The position numbers were made by a program, and so were the translations under genes. Source: a virus. From it: a DNA stretch of 31,554 bases. Below, piece after piece: positions 16,921-24,697 of the stretch. The first letter of the stretch is position 1. Each line of letters opens with the position of its first letter. The DNA lies in the IMG/VR virus record IMGVR_UViG_3300046001_006079, positions 1 through 31,554 of that record. One strand, given 5' to 3'. The notes under the pieces are model-generated. The model was not told the origin of the DNA. It did not search any database and saw nothing but the letters and a program-made list of their open reading frames with translations.

Positions 16921-19900
16921 TTATATATTCTCGAAAGAAGCTCCGGTTGGAGTAATATAGAACGTAATGTCTATAAATTCTAACGATTTGGTTGGTTTGA
17001 TATAAATCTTACCAGTCATTTGATTTCTGTCTAAATCAGCTGCGTCAGACGAAACAGTTACACGGAAATCATAAAGACCTCTATCTCTTCTAATAGAGTC
17101 TAATATTGGGTTAACAGAATCTAAGAAATCTTGTCTTACCTTAGCGTCATTTTGTTCAAATAATAATCTAACAGAAACTGCTGATATTAATTTACGAGCT
17201 TGAAGTAATAATCTTCTAACATTAATTCTATCAAGTGCCGATTGTCTAATTTGAAGAGTTTTGTTACCCCAAATTACCGTTCCAACATCTGAGAACGTTG
17301 CTATTGGATTTAAACGACCTTGATATAAAGTATCTCTATTCTCTTGTGTCAATTTAACTCTCGCTTTAACAGCGTTTACGATACCTCTTGTGTAACCCGC
17401 CGCAGCGAACCAAGGAAATGCAATATTATCCGTTAACGCTAAGTTTCTTGTTACCTCAGCAGTTGCCGGTAAGTAAATCTGAGTATTGTTAACAGTATCT
17501 CTCATTAATACCCAAGGGTAATAAGTAGCGGTATAGTTAGAGTCAATACCTGAATTTGCCAAATTATCTACAGCTTCTTGTGGGTAAATAAAATCTAATT
17601 GATTACCAGTTGACGGAACATACATATTGTAGTCAGGAGTTGTACATACGTACAATGAATCCGCTCTACTATATTCAATCATATCAATAGCACTCTCAAC
17701 TAAATTAGAGTTATTAACATAATCAATACCCGGTGTAACAAAGACATTGATGTTTACCGCCTCAGGATTCGCAAATGTTTGTTGTCCTAATAAATAAGCG
17801 TAATAATCGGTGTTTGCCCAATCTTGAGTGTTACCTGCGACAATAATTTGTTTAAATGCTCCCCAACCCGATGCTGTTGGATATTTTATTGTAGGACAAG
17901 AACCTTTTAAGTAACCTGTTCTACCTAACATAAACTCATCTTTATTTGTTCTAAATTCTCTATAGATATCCCAACCATCAAAACCACCTTTTACTAAGAA
18001 TGTAAATTTACGTGCGTAAATTCTATAATAAGGGTTAAGTTCACTATCAGGGTCTGATGTAAAAGGTGCGTCACCACAAAAGAATGCCGGAGTACCACTT
18101 GTTACAAATATATTTGGAATTGTAATACCACTTGCGTTTTTGTCCATGTGGAAACCTCTTGTTCTAAAATTCCAAGGATTACCTTCAGTATCATTACAAA
18201 TATCTAAAGGAAGTTGAGTTCCTTTATATTGGAAGAAATCAACATCAATACCTTCAGTATCTGAAATACCTAAATAAGTTCTTCTTACATTATCACCAGC
18301 ACTTGTTGTTGAATCATCCGCTCCTGAAGCCAACCCAAACGGTGGGTTATAAACTACTTCACCAGGATAATAATATTTAGATTTAATTAATGGGAATGGT
18401 GGTCTTACACCAGCATATTCTCTATAATCGTATCCTAAGAATCCACAAGGAAGAGCATCTATTGGTGCATCCTCATTAATTTCAACCATAACATAACTTG
18501 ACAATAAAGGATATTCACCATCTAAACTACCGATTTTTTTACCAACAAATGAATTATCTTGAGGGTTCATACTACAATTAGTGTATTTTTCAAGAACAAC
18601 AGGTGAGGAATCAGTATCAAAGAAATCTCTAATTAATACATCAAAAGTACCATTGTTAAATGACATATTTGCAATTGATATTTTAATATCAATATTTGCT
18701 GAATCACCATCTGCAATAGTTGTAAATTTAAATAAGTTATAAACTTTATTACCTCTTAATTCTGAAACAACCCACGGTGAAACCGGTGATTGGAATTTTT
18801 CTAAGTAAAACGCTATTGATGTTGGGTCAATCGATTGACGAGCATCAGGTAAAGCTGTTAATTCACAATTTAAACCTCTAATATAACCCATTCTCCAAGC
18901 ATTCGTTAATAAAGCTTGGAATCTTTCTTCAACAAATAATGGAACTACTGTTCTTGGTTTTGAGAAGTTAGTTGAACCAAACACTTTACTAATGTATTTT
19001 GAATCTGAATTTGATAATGATGTTTCAAAGAAATATTGGTCACCATCTTTACTTGTAATATTAACACCAAAAGTTGAAAATGGGTTCTTAGTTACACCTG
19101 AATATGTCCCGGTACAATCTAAACTAACATCCGTTAAACCCGAAACTTCATAAACAGGTCCATTTTCCAAACCATATGTTGACAATCCTCTTGAACGAAG
19201 TGTTGCAACAACTAAGTCATCATAATCTGTATATGCCGTACCCGAATAAATATAAATCACCCCAATCAATGTACCTGTATAACAATTAACAGGTTTTGCT
19301 GTTGTTGTTGAAGTAGTTGATGTTGATGTTGTTGTTGTACAAGGGTTTGTTGTTGATGTCGTCGTTGAAGTTGATGTTGTTGTTGTAATTATTGGTGTCA
19401 ATGTTAATCCTGTAACAACAGACCAAAATGAAAATCCTGTATAAGAAGCATTACCAACATTATCAAATAATGAGTAATACCAAGGGTCATTTTGAGGTGC
19501 TGAATAATTACATAAATTTGAACTTACATTATCCACTCCGTAAACATTAGTTTCACCAGTATATACTGAACTTAAACCCGAATAAACACTAGTTGGTATT
19601 GCACCATAATAATTAATTGAAGTATCTTCTTTAGCCGGTGTTGAAACGATATCAAAAATTTGACTTGACATATCATCAAACAATGTTGACATTGAACCAT
19701 CAAATTGTTCGTAAGGTTCATACAAAATTGAAGATATTTCAGATGGTAAACTAGATGTGTTTGTAAAACTAACAGTGTTAATACTATTAGTACACGCTGA
19801 AAATTCAACAGAATAGTTTATAGTTTTAAAGTCTATACATTCAGTAACACAATTAACTGTAGTTGCACTTTCACAAAAGAAATCAACCGTTGTTGGGTCA

Positions 19901-20247
19901 ACATTTGCTTTTGTAGTTATAGACCAAGATGGTCCTGCATCGTAACCAGATAATCCTAACACTCTTGTTACGAATAATTGGTTAGATTGTTGTAAGTATG
20001 ATTTAGCAATATAAGCCGCTTCGTACTTTGGAATTTGTGTATTTATAAATTTTTCTGGGGAAGTTCCACCGAAGAAATTTGTGAATTCATCAAAATTTCG
20101 TATAAAGATAGGCTCGAAAGCGGGACCTTTTAAGGTCTCACCCACAATACCCAACGTGGTAACTCCCACACTTTGTGCTACGAAACTTAAATCAACTTCA
20201 GAAGTATATACTCCGGGAGATACGAATACTTTTTGATTTGATGCCAT
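16921..20247 (-). CDS. Tail sheath protein (gp18-like, 1108 aa)
   Basis: The contractile sheath subunit. The N-terminus VFVSPGVYTSEVDLS and the block up to residue 100 are typical of sheath proteins. The last 170 residues carry the conserved C-terminal pattern: AAGYTRGIVNAV, LTQENRDTLYQGRLNPI, WGNKTLQ, NVRRLLLQARKLI, FEQND, and the final strand KSLEFIDITFYITPTG. T4 gp18 is 659 residues, so about 450 residues are extra, mostly in the middle, including a Thr/Ser-rich segment with Cys (about residues 286-320). I take the ATG at 20247, which gives MASNQKVFVSPG; a longer in-frame start at 20307 would translate A/T-rich promoter DNA. A TATTTAT box lies 37 bases upstream. Confidence 0.92.
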   Translation of the reverse strand: MASNQKVFVSPGVYTSEVDLSFVAQSVGVTTLGIVGETLKGPAFEPIFIRNFDEFTNFFGGTSPEKFINTQIPKYEAAYIAKSYLQQSNQLFVTRVLGLSGYDAGPSWSITTKANVDPTTVDFFCESATTVNCVTECIDFKTINYSVEFSACTNSINTVSFTNTSSLPSEISSILYEPYEQFDGSMSTLFDDMSSQIFDIVSTPAKEDTSINYYGAIPTSVYSGLSSVYTGETNVYGVDNVSSNLCNYSAPQNDPWYYSLFDNVGNASYTGFSFWSVVTGLTLTPIITTTTSTSTTTSTTNPCTTTTSTSTTSTTTAKPVNCYTGTLIGVIYIYSGTAYTDYDDLVVATLRSRGLSTYGLENGPVYEVSGLTDVSLDCTGTYSGVTKNPFSTFGVNITSKDGDQYFFETSLSNSDSKYISKVFGSTNFSKPRTVVPLFVEERFQALLTNAWRMGYIRGLNCELTALPDARQSIDPTSIAFYLEKFQSPVSPWVVSELRGNKVYNLFKFTTIADGDSANIDIKISIANMSFNNGTFDVLIRDFFDTDSSPVVLEKYTNCSMNPQDNSFVGKKIGSLDGEYPLLSSYVMVEINEDAPIDALPCGFLGYDYREYAGVRPPFPLIKSKYYYPGEVVYNPPFGLASGADDSTTSAGDNVRRTYLGISDTEGIDVDFFQYKGTQLPLDICNDTEGNPWNFRTRGFHMDKNASGITIPNIFVTSGTPAFFCGDAPFTSDPDSELNPYYRIYARKFTFLVKGGFDGWDIYREFRTNKDEFMLGRTGYLKGSCPTIKYPTASGWGAFKQIIVAGNTQDWANTDYYAYLLGQQTFANPEAVNINVFVTPGIDYVNNSNLVESAIDMIEYSRADSLYVCTTPDYNMYVPSTGNQLDFIYPQEAVDNLANSGIDSNYTATYYPWVLMRDTVNNTQIYLPATAEVTRNLALTDNIAFPWFAAAGYTRGIVNAVKARVKLTQENRDTLYQGRLNPIATFSDVGTVIWGNKTLQIRQSALDRINVRRLLLQARKLISAVSVRLLFEQNDAKVRQDFLDSVNPILDSIRRDRGLYDFRVTVSSDAADLDRNQMTGKIYIKPTKSLEFIDITFYITPTGASFENI

Positions 20248-20284
20248 TAGTTTGTCTTTTTTATTTGTAAATTTATTTTTATTG

Positions 20285-20291
20285 ATAAATA
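20285..20291 (-). promoter_or_regulatory. TATTTAT box before the sheath gene
   Basis: TATTTAT in coding orientation, 37 bases before the chosen start at 20247. It diverges from the box of the regulator gene at 20329-20336. Confidence 0.45.
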
Positions 20292-20314
20292 TTATAAAAA
20301 AAACCAAAATACTT

Positions 20315-20330
20315 TACTTCATAAGAAGTA
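20315..20330. promoter_or_regulatory. Short inverted repeat between divergent promoters
   Basis: TACTTC-ATAA-GAAGTA, a 6-bp inverted repeat lying between the sheath box and the regulator box and overlapping the latter by two bases. It is a candidate operator for the neighbouring ribbon-helix-helix protein, but is short enough to be chance. Confidence 0.3.
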
Positions 20331-20336
20331 TTTATA
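20329..20336 (+). promoter_or_regulatory. TATTTATA box before the ribbon-helix-helix gene
   Basis: TATTTATA in coding orientation, 34 bases before the ATG at 20371. An 11-bp inverted repeat begins 5 bases downstream and would overlap or follow the transcription start. Confidence 0.45.
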
Positions 20337-20341
20337 AATTA

Positions 20342-20370
20342 GGTAGAATAAATTCTGCCTTTATTCTACC
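20342..20370 (+). promoter_or_regulatory. Perfect 11-bp inverted repeat abutting a start codon
   Basis: GGTAGAATAAA (20342-20352) and its complement (20360-20370) with a 7-base loop TTCTGCC; the ATG is the very next base. It could be an operator bound by the encoded protein, or an mRNA hairpin controlling access to the start codon. Confidence 0.6.
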
Positions 20371-20535
20371 ATGGCAGACAACGAAAAAAAGATAAAGAAC
20401 CTAAAGATATCAATTGAGGTTCATAACGTCCTAAAGACCTATTGCGAAAAGAGGGGTATCAAAATGTATCGTTTTTTAGAAAGAATGATTGTTGAGAATT
20501 GTAAAGAAAAGAAGGATATATACGGCGAGAATTAA
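20371..20535 (+). CDS. Small ribbon-helix-helix DNA-binding protein candidate (54 aa)
   Basis: An ATG-started frame of 54 codons in the gap between sheath and gp15-like genes, on the strand opposite both. It reads MADNEKKIKNLKISIEVHNV, then LKTYCEKRGIKMYRFLERMI and a Lys/Glu-rich tail. The layout fits the Arc/MetJ-type fold: a basic N-terminus, one strand (KNLKISIEV), helix A (HNVLKTYCEKRG), a turn at Gly29, helix B (MYRFLERMIVENCK). Such proteins bind DNA as dimers through the paired strands. The TATTTATA box and perfect inverted repeat in front support a real, possibly self-regulated gene. Its stop overlaps the tail of the convergent gp15-like gene by 4 bases. The fold assignment is by eye. 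Confidence 0.7.
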   Translation: MADNEKKIKNLKISIEVHNVLKTYCEKRGIKMYRFLERMIVENCKEKKDIYGEN

Positions 20536-21569
20536 ACTAATTGGTTTTCTAACACAATTGAACCCTCTTGAGTATCATTAGATTTAACTACAATAATTTT
20601 TAAAACATCATTGGTATTGATTTGTATTTGATACAAATCTGACCCATAATATTGATTATTAATGTACACATCAAACGAATCAATATTAGTTGTTTCACCT
20701 AAATTTAAATCAACAGTATAATCAAAAACTTGTGAAATAATATTGTTCCCAACAATAAATAAAATATTTGTTGAGGTTCCTTCATCTGCAATATTTTTTC
20801 TTCTTCCACGCATGAACGATTCTTTTTCAAATTCAATAACAGTTAAAACTCTTGAAACCGCCGGAGCAACTTCAAATTCGTTTTCATCAATTAAGAATCC
20901 TAACATTGTAAAATCATAACTTTGAATATAATATTTCCTTTTATCAATATTCATAACTGACTCATCGGTAATGTTATTCATAATGATTGGAATATAATGA
21001 CCTTTGATAGTTGTATATGCTTGACGAGAGGAAAACATTTCAAGAATATTTTTATTAAACTCGTTTAATTCTCTCATTCTATTACAAATTATTTTAACAC
21101 TATATGTAATATCAACAGGTACCGGTTGAGGTATTTTATAAATATCCATACCATTTCTATTACCATCCCACGTTGGTACTTGAGCATAAAAATATTGTTT
21201 TCTATTTGGTATGTTATATAGTAATGCAGGGTTAGTACCAAATTTAACTTCGGGATTTCTAACAACCGTAATAAATGGGGGTGAGACATTAGAATCCAAA
21301 TCTTGAAAATTCCAAGTTTCAGTAAATTGAGACCAATTTTGAGCCGTTATCAAAATATCAATTGATGGTATAACATTACCATCCACAATAGTCTGTAATT
21401 CATTCTGAACAAAGTTTAACATTCCCCCATCCAAATCGGCATGTAAAATGGACTTAGGTAAATAAGTTCCATCTTTATTAATTTTTTCCAATAACTCTTC
21501 TCTTCGTGGATATAGAGTTTTTGGAAACGTTAACGGTATTGTTTTCTTTATTTTGTTAGGTAAACCCAT
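20532..21569 (-). CDS. Probable gp15-like tail completion / sheath stabiliser protein (345 aa)
   Basis: A structural protein placed just before the sheath. Weak resemblance to T4 gp15 (272 aa) is seen in the order of parts: an N-terminal helix-rich start, then VDITYSVKIICNRMRELNEF (compare the strand plus helix in gp15), GHYIPIIMNN, and YYIQSYDFTMLGFLIDENEF, which matches a late strand plus 'G(W/F)(M/L)' element. Gly- and Pro-rich loops follow QNWSQFTETWNF. The C-terminal 80 residues (after about 265) look like an added beta-sandwich. In T4 the order gp13, gp14, gp15, then sheath supports the call. The start codon lies two bases before the stop of the upstream gene, and a TATTTATA box is inside that gene's 3' end. 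An alternative is a tail-terminator or connector of another family. Confidence 0.5.
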   Translation of the reverse strand: MGLPNKIKKTIPLTFPKTLYPRREELLEKINKDGTYLPKSILHADLDGGMLNFVQNELQTIVDGNVIPSIDILITAQNWSQFTETWNFQDLDSNVSPPFITVVRNPEVKFGTNPALLYNIPNRKQYFYAQVPTWDGNRNGMDIYKIPQPVPVDITYSVKIICNRMRELNEFNKNILEMFSSRQAYTTIKGHYIPIIMNNITDESVMNIDKRKYYIQSYDFTMLGFLIDENEFEVAPAVSRVLTVIEFEKESFMRGRRKNIADEGTSTNILFIVGNNIISQVFDYTVDLNLGETTNIDSFDVYINNQYYGSDLYQIQINTNDVLKIIVVKSNDTQEGSIVLENQLV

Positions 21570-21570
21570 T

Positions 21571-22017
21571 TTATTGTTTTGTTATAAATATTTTGTTTCT
21601 TGAATTTATCATTTCTACCTCACCGGCACGATATATTGGTTCTTCGGTGTCTTTCATAACATAAGAATTATATTTGTAAGGGTTATAGGTTACGATATTA
21701 CTATTTGGTTCACTTGGTAGATTTTCACAAGGGAACTTACAATAATCCATTAATGTTCCAATCACAAATGAATGAACATTCTTTCTTTTTTCTTTTATAA
21801 CCTTTTCTCTACCTCCGGGTCTAACTCTGAATTCAACGTCACTTAATTTAACATAGTCACAATGATTAACAACTAATCCTTTATAGATTATTGAGAATGT
21901 CTGTTTATGTAAGTTATAATAAATCATAACTTTCTTACCTATGTAATCATTTTCTTCTTCATCTGAAAAATTTTCAAATATTCTGTTTGCTTGAGATTCT
22001 GTTATTATTATTTTCAT
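21571..22017 (-). CDS. Unknown protein with MK-IITE N-terminus (148 aa)
   Basis: No family recognised. It begins MKIIITESQANRIFEN, followed by a short acidic stretch (DEEEND) and then alternating strands (KKVMIYYNLHKQTFSIIYKG). Its start overlaps the stop of the 101-residue gene by 4 bases, so the two are translationally coupled. It shares its first residues with that neighbour (MKLIITENKL), which suggests a common short leader motif or ancient duplication. No signal peptide or membrane segment is seen. It lies between neck-type genes and so may act in virion assembly, but a non-structural role is equally possible. Confidence 0.6.
   Translation of the reverse strand: MKIIITESQANRIFENFSDEEENDYIGKKVMIYYNLHKQTFSIIYKGLVVNHCDYVKLSDVEFRVRPGGREKVIKEKRKNVHSFVIGTLMDYCKFPCENLPSEPNSNIVTYNPYKYNSYVMKDTEEPIYRAGEVEMINSRNKIFITKQ
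21583..21590 (-). promoter_or_regulatory. TATTTATA box before the gp15-like gene
   Basis: TATTTATA in coding orientation, 13 bases before the ATG at 21569, inside the 3' end of the upstream gene. Confidence 0.4.
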
Positions 22018-22319
22018 ATTTCATTTACTCGATAAAAGACTCTAGCTCTAAATCCAAATTTATTATTACACCAATTTAGTAAGATTTTTCCCGTTTCTTC
22101 ATAATCTAAACTAAACACTTCACTAACAAAATCCCATAATTCCCTAACAATATATAATTGTTTTCCTCTCAAATTATACATAATTTTAAACAATCCATTT
22201 TTGGATAAATAAATTTCTCTAAATTCAGTACGATTAAATCTTTCTAAATCACTATAATGTTTATTTAACCAATTTATAATAATTGAATTTAATTTATTTT
22301 CTGTTATAATTAATTTCAT
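22014..22319 (-). CDS. Unknown small protein with MK-IITE N-terminus (101 aa)
   Basis: No family recognised. It begins MKLIITENKLNSIIINWLNK and is rich in aromatic and basic residues (WLNKHYSDLERF, FGFRARVFYRV). It overlaps the gp14-like gene by one base at its start and the 148-residue gene by four at its end, so all three are one operon. The N-terminus matches that of the next gene. No transmembrane or catalytic motif is seen. Role unknown. Confidence 0.6.
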   Translation of the reverse strand: MKLIITENKLNSIIINWLNKHYSDLERFNRTEFREIYLSKNGLFKIMYNLRGKQLYIVRELWDFVSEVFSLDYEETGKILLNWCNNKFGFRARVFYRVNEI

Positions 22320-22834
22320 TATAATCCTCTAAATTCGTTCTCCGTAACAGGAGTTGCTATATATGACTTGTAAAATGGTTTGTAACCGGCATATGTATGT
22401 TTATTGTCTGAGTTAATTCTTCCATCATCACTAACCACATAATATCTAACTTTGGTTTCAGTTTCGTAATAACCAATATAGTCACCATAATTAATCTGAA
22501 TACCTAAATCATTAAGTTGAGCAGCGTAAATTGAGAATTTAAGATTTCCAGGTTCTGATTGAGCAATTTTAGAATTACCTAAATATTTGGTCTCAGGTGG
22601 GAGTATTTGAACGTAAGCTTTAATCTCAATTGGTGGTAAATATTTGATACCATCGGTCATAACCTCACCATAAACATCATCTGTTTTAGTTTTTAATCTA
22701 TCTATCTTATATAGTACTAACGTAAAGTTCATATCACCATATAACCATTCCTCCCCCATAGAGATGTCTAAGTCGTAATCCTCCGCTCCGAAGAACTTAC
22801 CTATTCGTGTAATTGGTACTAATTGTCTGCTCAT
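22319..22834 (-). CDS. Possible gp14-like neck protein (171 aa)
   Basis: A beta-rich protein. The middle and end resemble the late part of T4 gp14: an IQINYGDYIGYYE strand (compare 'GDLIYF'), then a linker, then KHTYAGYKPFYKSYIA. T4 gp14 is 256 residues, so this would be a shorter form. The N-terminus (TRIGKFFGAEDYDLDIS) has no clear match. It opens a three-gene overlapping set followed by the gp15-like gene, and a gp13-like gene lies on the other side of the helicase, which is the T4 order if the plus-strand insert is ignored. The ATG follows a TATTTAT box by only 4 bases, which would leave little or no leader. A general head-closure protein is an alternative. Confidence 0.45.
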   Translation of the reverse strand: MSRQLVPITRIGKFFGAEDYDLDISMGEEWLYGDMNFTLVLYKIDRLKTKTDDVYGEVMTDGIKYLPPIEIKAYVQILPPETKYLGNSKIAQSEPGNLKFSIYAAQLNDLGIQINYGDYIGYYETETKVRYYVVSDDGRINSDNKHTYAGYKPFYKSYIATPVTENEFRGL

Positions 22835-22838
22835 ATTG

Positions 22839-22845
22839 ATAAATA
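22839..22845 (-). promoter_or_regulatory. TATTTAT box directly before the gp14-like gene
   Basis: TATTTAT in coding orientation, only 4 bases before the ATG at 22834 (TATTTATCAATATG). If it is the promoter core, the mRNA would be leaderless or the start would lie downstream. Confidence 0.4.
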
Positions 22846-22860
22846 TTAAATAATTTATTA

Positions 22861-22867
22861 TATTTCT
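22861..22867 (+). promoter_or_regulatory. Imperfect box (TATTTCT) before the helicase gene
   Basis: TATTTCT differs from TATTTAT at one base, is followed by ATTAAAAG, and lies 15 bases before the TTG start at 22883, matching the spacing of the other boxes. Confidence 0.3.
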
Positions 22868-22882
22868 ATTAAAAGATTAAAT

Positions 22883-24658
22883 TTGGAAAACAATACATCT
22901 GAAAATTCTAATTTAACAATAGAACAACGAGCAATATCTATCCTTGAAACTTATCAGGGGGCAAACAACTATATCCTAAAATTAAAACACCAAAAGGAAA
23001 CTAACAAAAGATTCTTCCCAACTCGGGCACAATCTGACTACATTATGAATTTTAATGAAGTAACTCCTAAGGTTGCAAAAAGATGGGTTGATTTAGACCC
23101 TTACTTCGCTAAAAAAATTGCTGATGAAAAATTATTAATTAAAATCCCTGAACAGGTTTGGGTTGAAAAGTTATTAGTTGAGAAAGAAAAGTCTTACCAC
23201 GTTTGGGGAAAAGTATTAGAATCTGAAACAATCCACGATTTTTGGTTACCAAAAGGAGCTTTGATTAAAACACACACAATAAAGAATATTGTTGTGGATT
23301 ATTCAAAATACTCCAATAGACCACCGTTAGAACATCAAAAAGAAGCTATTGAAAAACTTGCTGGGTCTAAAAGGTTTATCCTTGCCGATGATATGGGATT
23401 GGGTAAGACTACCGCAACCATTATTGCTGCTTTAGAGACAGGTGCGAAGAAAATACTTATAGTTTGTCCGGCATCTCTGAAGATTAACTGGCAAAGAGAG
23501 ATTGAGAACTATACCGATAGAAGTGTTTATATCTCCGAAGGTAAGAATTTCTCAATAGAACACGATTTTGTGATTATTAATTACGATATTCTTAAAAACT
23601 TCTATGATTTAAAAAGTAAAACAGAATCTTTAATCTCACAAGGAAACTTTGATTTAATTATTTTGGATGAGGCACATTATGTTAGTAATGGACAAGCAGC
23701 AAGAACCAAACTTGTTAATAGTTTCTCTAAAAGTTGTGAAAGAGTGTGGTTATTAACCGGAACACCGATGACTAACCGACCGATGAATTATTTCAACCTA
23801 TTGGCTCTTATTGAAAGTCCGGTGGCTCAGAATTGGATGGCTTACGCTATTAGATATTGTCAAGGTTATCAATTCACAGCGGGAACTCGTAAGATATGGA
23901 ACGTAACCGGAGCATCTAACTTAGAAGAATTGAGAGACAGAACATCAAGACAAGTTTTACGTAGATTAAAAACGGAAGTTTTAGATTTACCTGAGAAAAT
24001 TATTACACCAGTTTATTTGAGATTGAAGTCAAAACTCTATGAAGGATTAATGGGTGAATACTATGATTGGTACAATAAAAACCCCGATGAGTCAACATCT
24101 CTAACAGTTCAGTTCAGTAAGTTAATGAAGGTTCGTCAAGTGATTGCTGAAGAAAAAATTAAAGATACCATAGAATTAGCTGAGAATATTTTGGAACAAG
24201 ATAAAAAAGTTATCATCTTTACCAACTTTACTGAGACATTAAACAGAATTGCCGACCATTTTGGAAAACAAGCTGTGAGATTAGATGGTTCAACCTCAAA
24301 ACCTCAACGACAATATGCTGTTGACCAATTTCAAGATAATGAAAAGATTAAGGTGTTTGTTGGAAACGTAAAAGCCGCTGGTGTTGGAATCACACTAACC
24401 GCAGCCGAAGCTGTAATCATTAATGACTTATCATTTGTTCCGGGTGATTTAGCACAAGCGGAAGACCGAGCATACAGATATGGACAGAAAAATTCGGTGT
24501 CAGTTTACTACCCAATATTCGATAACTCAATAGAAGGAATCATTTACGACATGGTAAATCAAAAGAAACAAAATATTGGAACCGTTATGGGAGACAACAT
24601 CTCTGAAAGAGGAGATTTTATTGGAGAACTTATGAATAAGATAAACAATCGGGGATAA
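22883..24658 (+). CDS. SNF2-family (SMARCAL1-like) helicase/translocase (591 aa)
   Basis: A superfamily 2 ATPase. Motif I is FILADDMGLGKTTATI (about residues 165-180), motif Ia VCPASLKINWQREI, motif II the box LDEAH (about 259-263), motif III LLTGTPM (about 290). The second RecA-like domain has VIIFTNF (about 450), VRLDGST, a motif V region FVGNVKAAGVGITLTAA, and motif VI QAEDRAYRYGQ (about 525-535), the SNF2 hallmark. The first 135 residues are a separate helical/beta domain. SNF2 proteins of this layout anneal or remodel forked DNA; a phage role in replication-fork repair, like T4 UvsW but from a different family, is inferred. I use the TTG at 22883 because the frame reads ENNTSENSN and fits the spacing of the upstream box; the first ATG is some 160 bases in. 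The gene ends in a hairpin. Confidence 0.9.
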   Translation: MENNTSENSNLTIEQRAISILETYQGANNYILKLKHQKETNKRFFPTRAQSDYIMNFNEVTPKVAKRWVDLDPYFAKKIADEKLLIKIPEQVWVEKLLVEKEKSYHVWGKVLESETIHDFWLPKGALIKTHTIKNIVVDYSKYSNRPPLEHQKEAIEKLAGSKRFILADDMGLGKTTATIIAALETGAKKILIVCPASLKINWQREIENYTDRSVYISEGKNFSIEHDFVIINYDILKNFYDLKSKTESLISQGNFDLIILDEAHYVSNGQAARTKLVNSFSKSCERVWLLTGTPMTNRPMNYFNLLALIESPVAQNWMAYAIRYCQGYQFTAGTRKIWNVTGASNLEELRDRTSRQVLRRLKTEVLDLPEKIITPVYLRLKSKLYEGLMGEYYDWYNKNPDESTSLTVQFSKLMKVRQVIAEEKIKDTIELAENILEQDKKVIIFTNFTETLNRIADHFGKQAVRLDGSTSKPQRQYAVDQFQDNEKIKVFVGNVKAAGVGITLTAAEAVIINDLSFVPGDLAQAEDRAYRYGQKNSVSVYYPIFDNSIEGIIYDMVNQKKQNIGTVMGDNISERGDFIGELMNKINNRG

Positions 24659-24669
24659 TCCGGTTGTTT
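24643..24669 (+). terminator. Terminator hairpin at the end of the helicase gene
   Basis: AAACAATCGG (24643-24652) pairs with CCGGTTGTTT (24660-24669), with one U-G wobble and a 7-base loop that holds the stop codon. The stem ends in TTT and the next gene's TATTTAT box starts 4 bases later. Confidence 0.6.
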
Positions 24670-24672
24670 AGA

Positions 24673-24679
24673 TATTTAT
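24673..24679 (+). promoter_or_regulatory. TATTTAT box before the nuclease-like gene
   Basis: TATTTAT in coding orientation, 18 bases before the ATG at 24698, directly after a hairpin. Confidence 0.5.
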
Positions 24680-24697
24680 CATAATAAACAAGCCTAC

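Noticed and set aside
20248-20307. Upstream extension of the sheath gene by 20 codons
   Set aside because: It would translate the A/T-rich leader and promoter box; the start at 20247 gives the normal sheath N-terminus.
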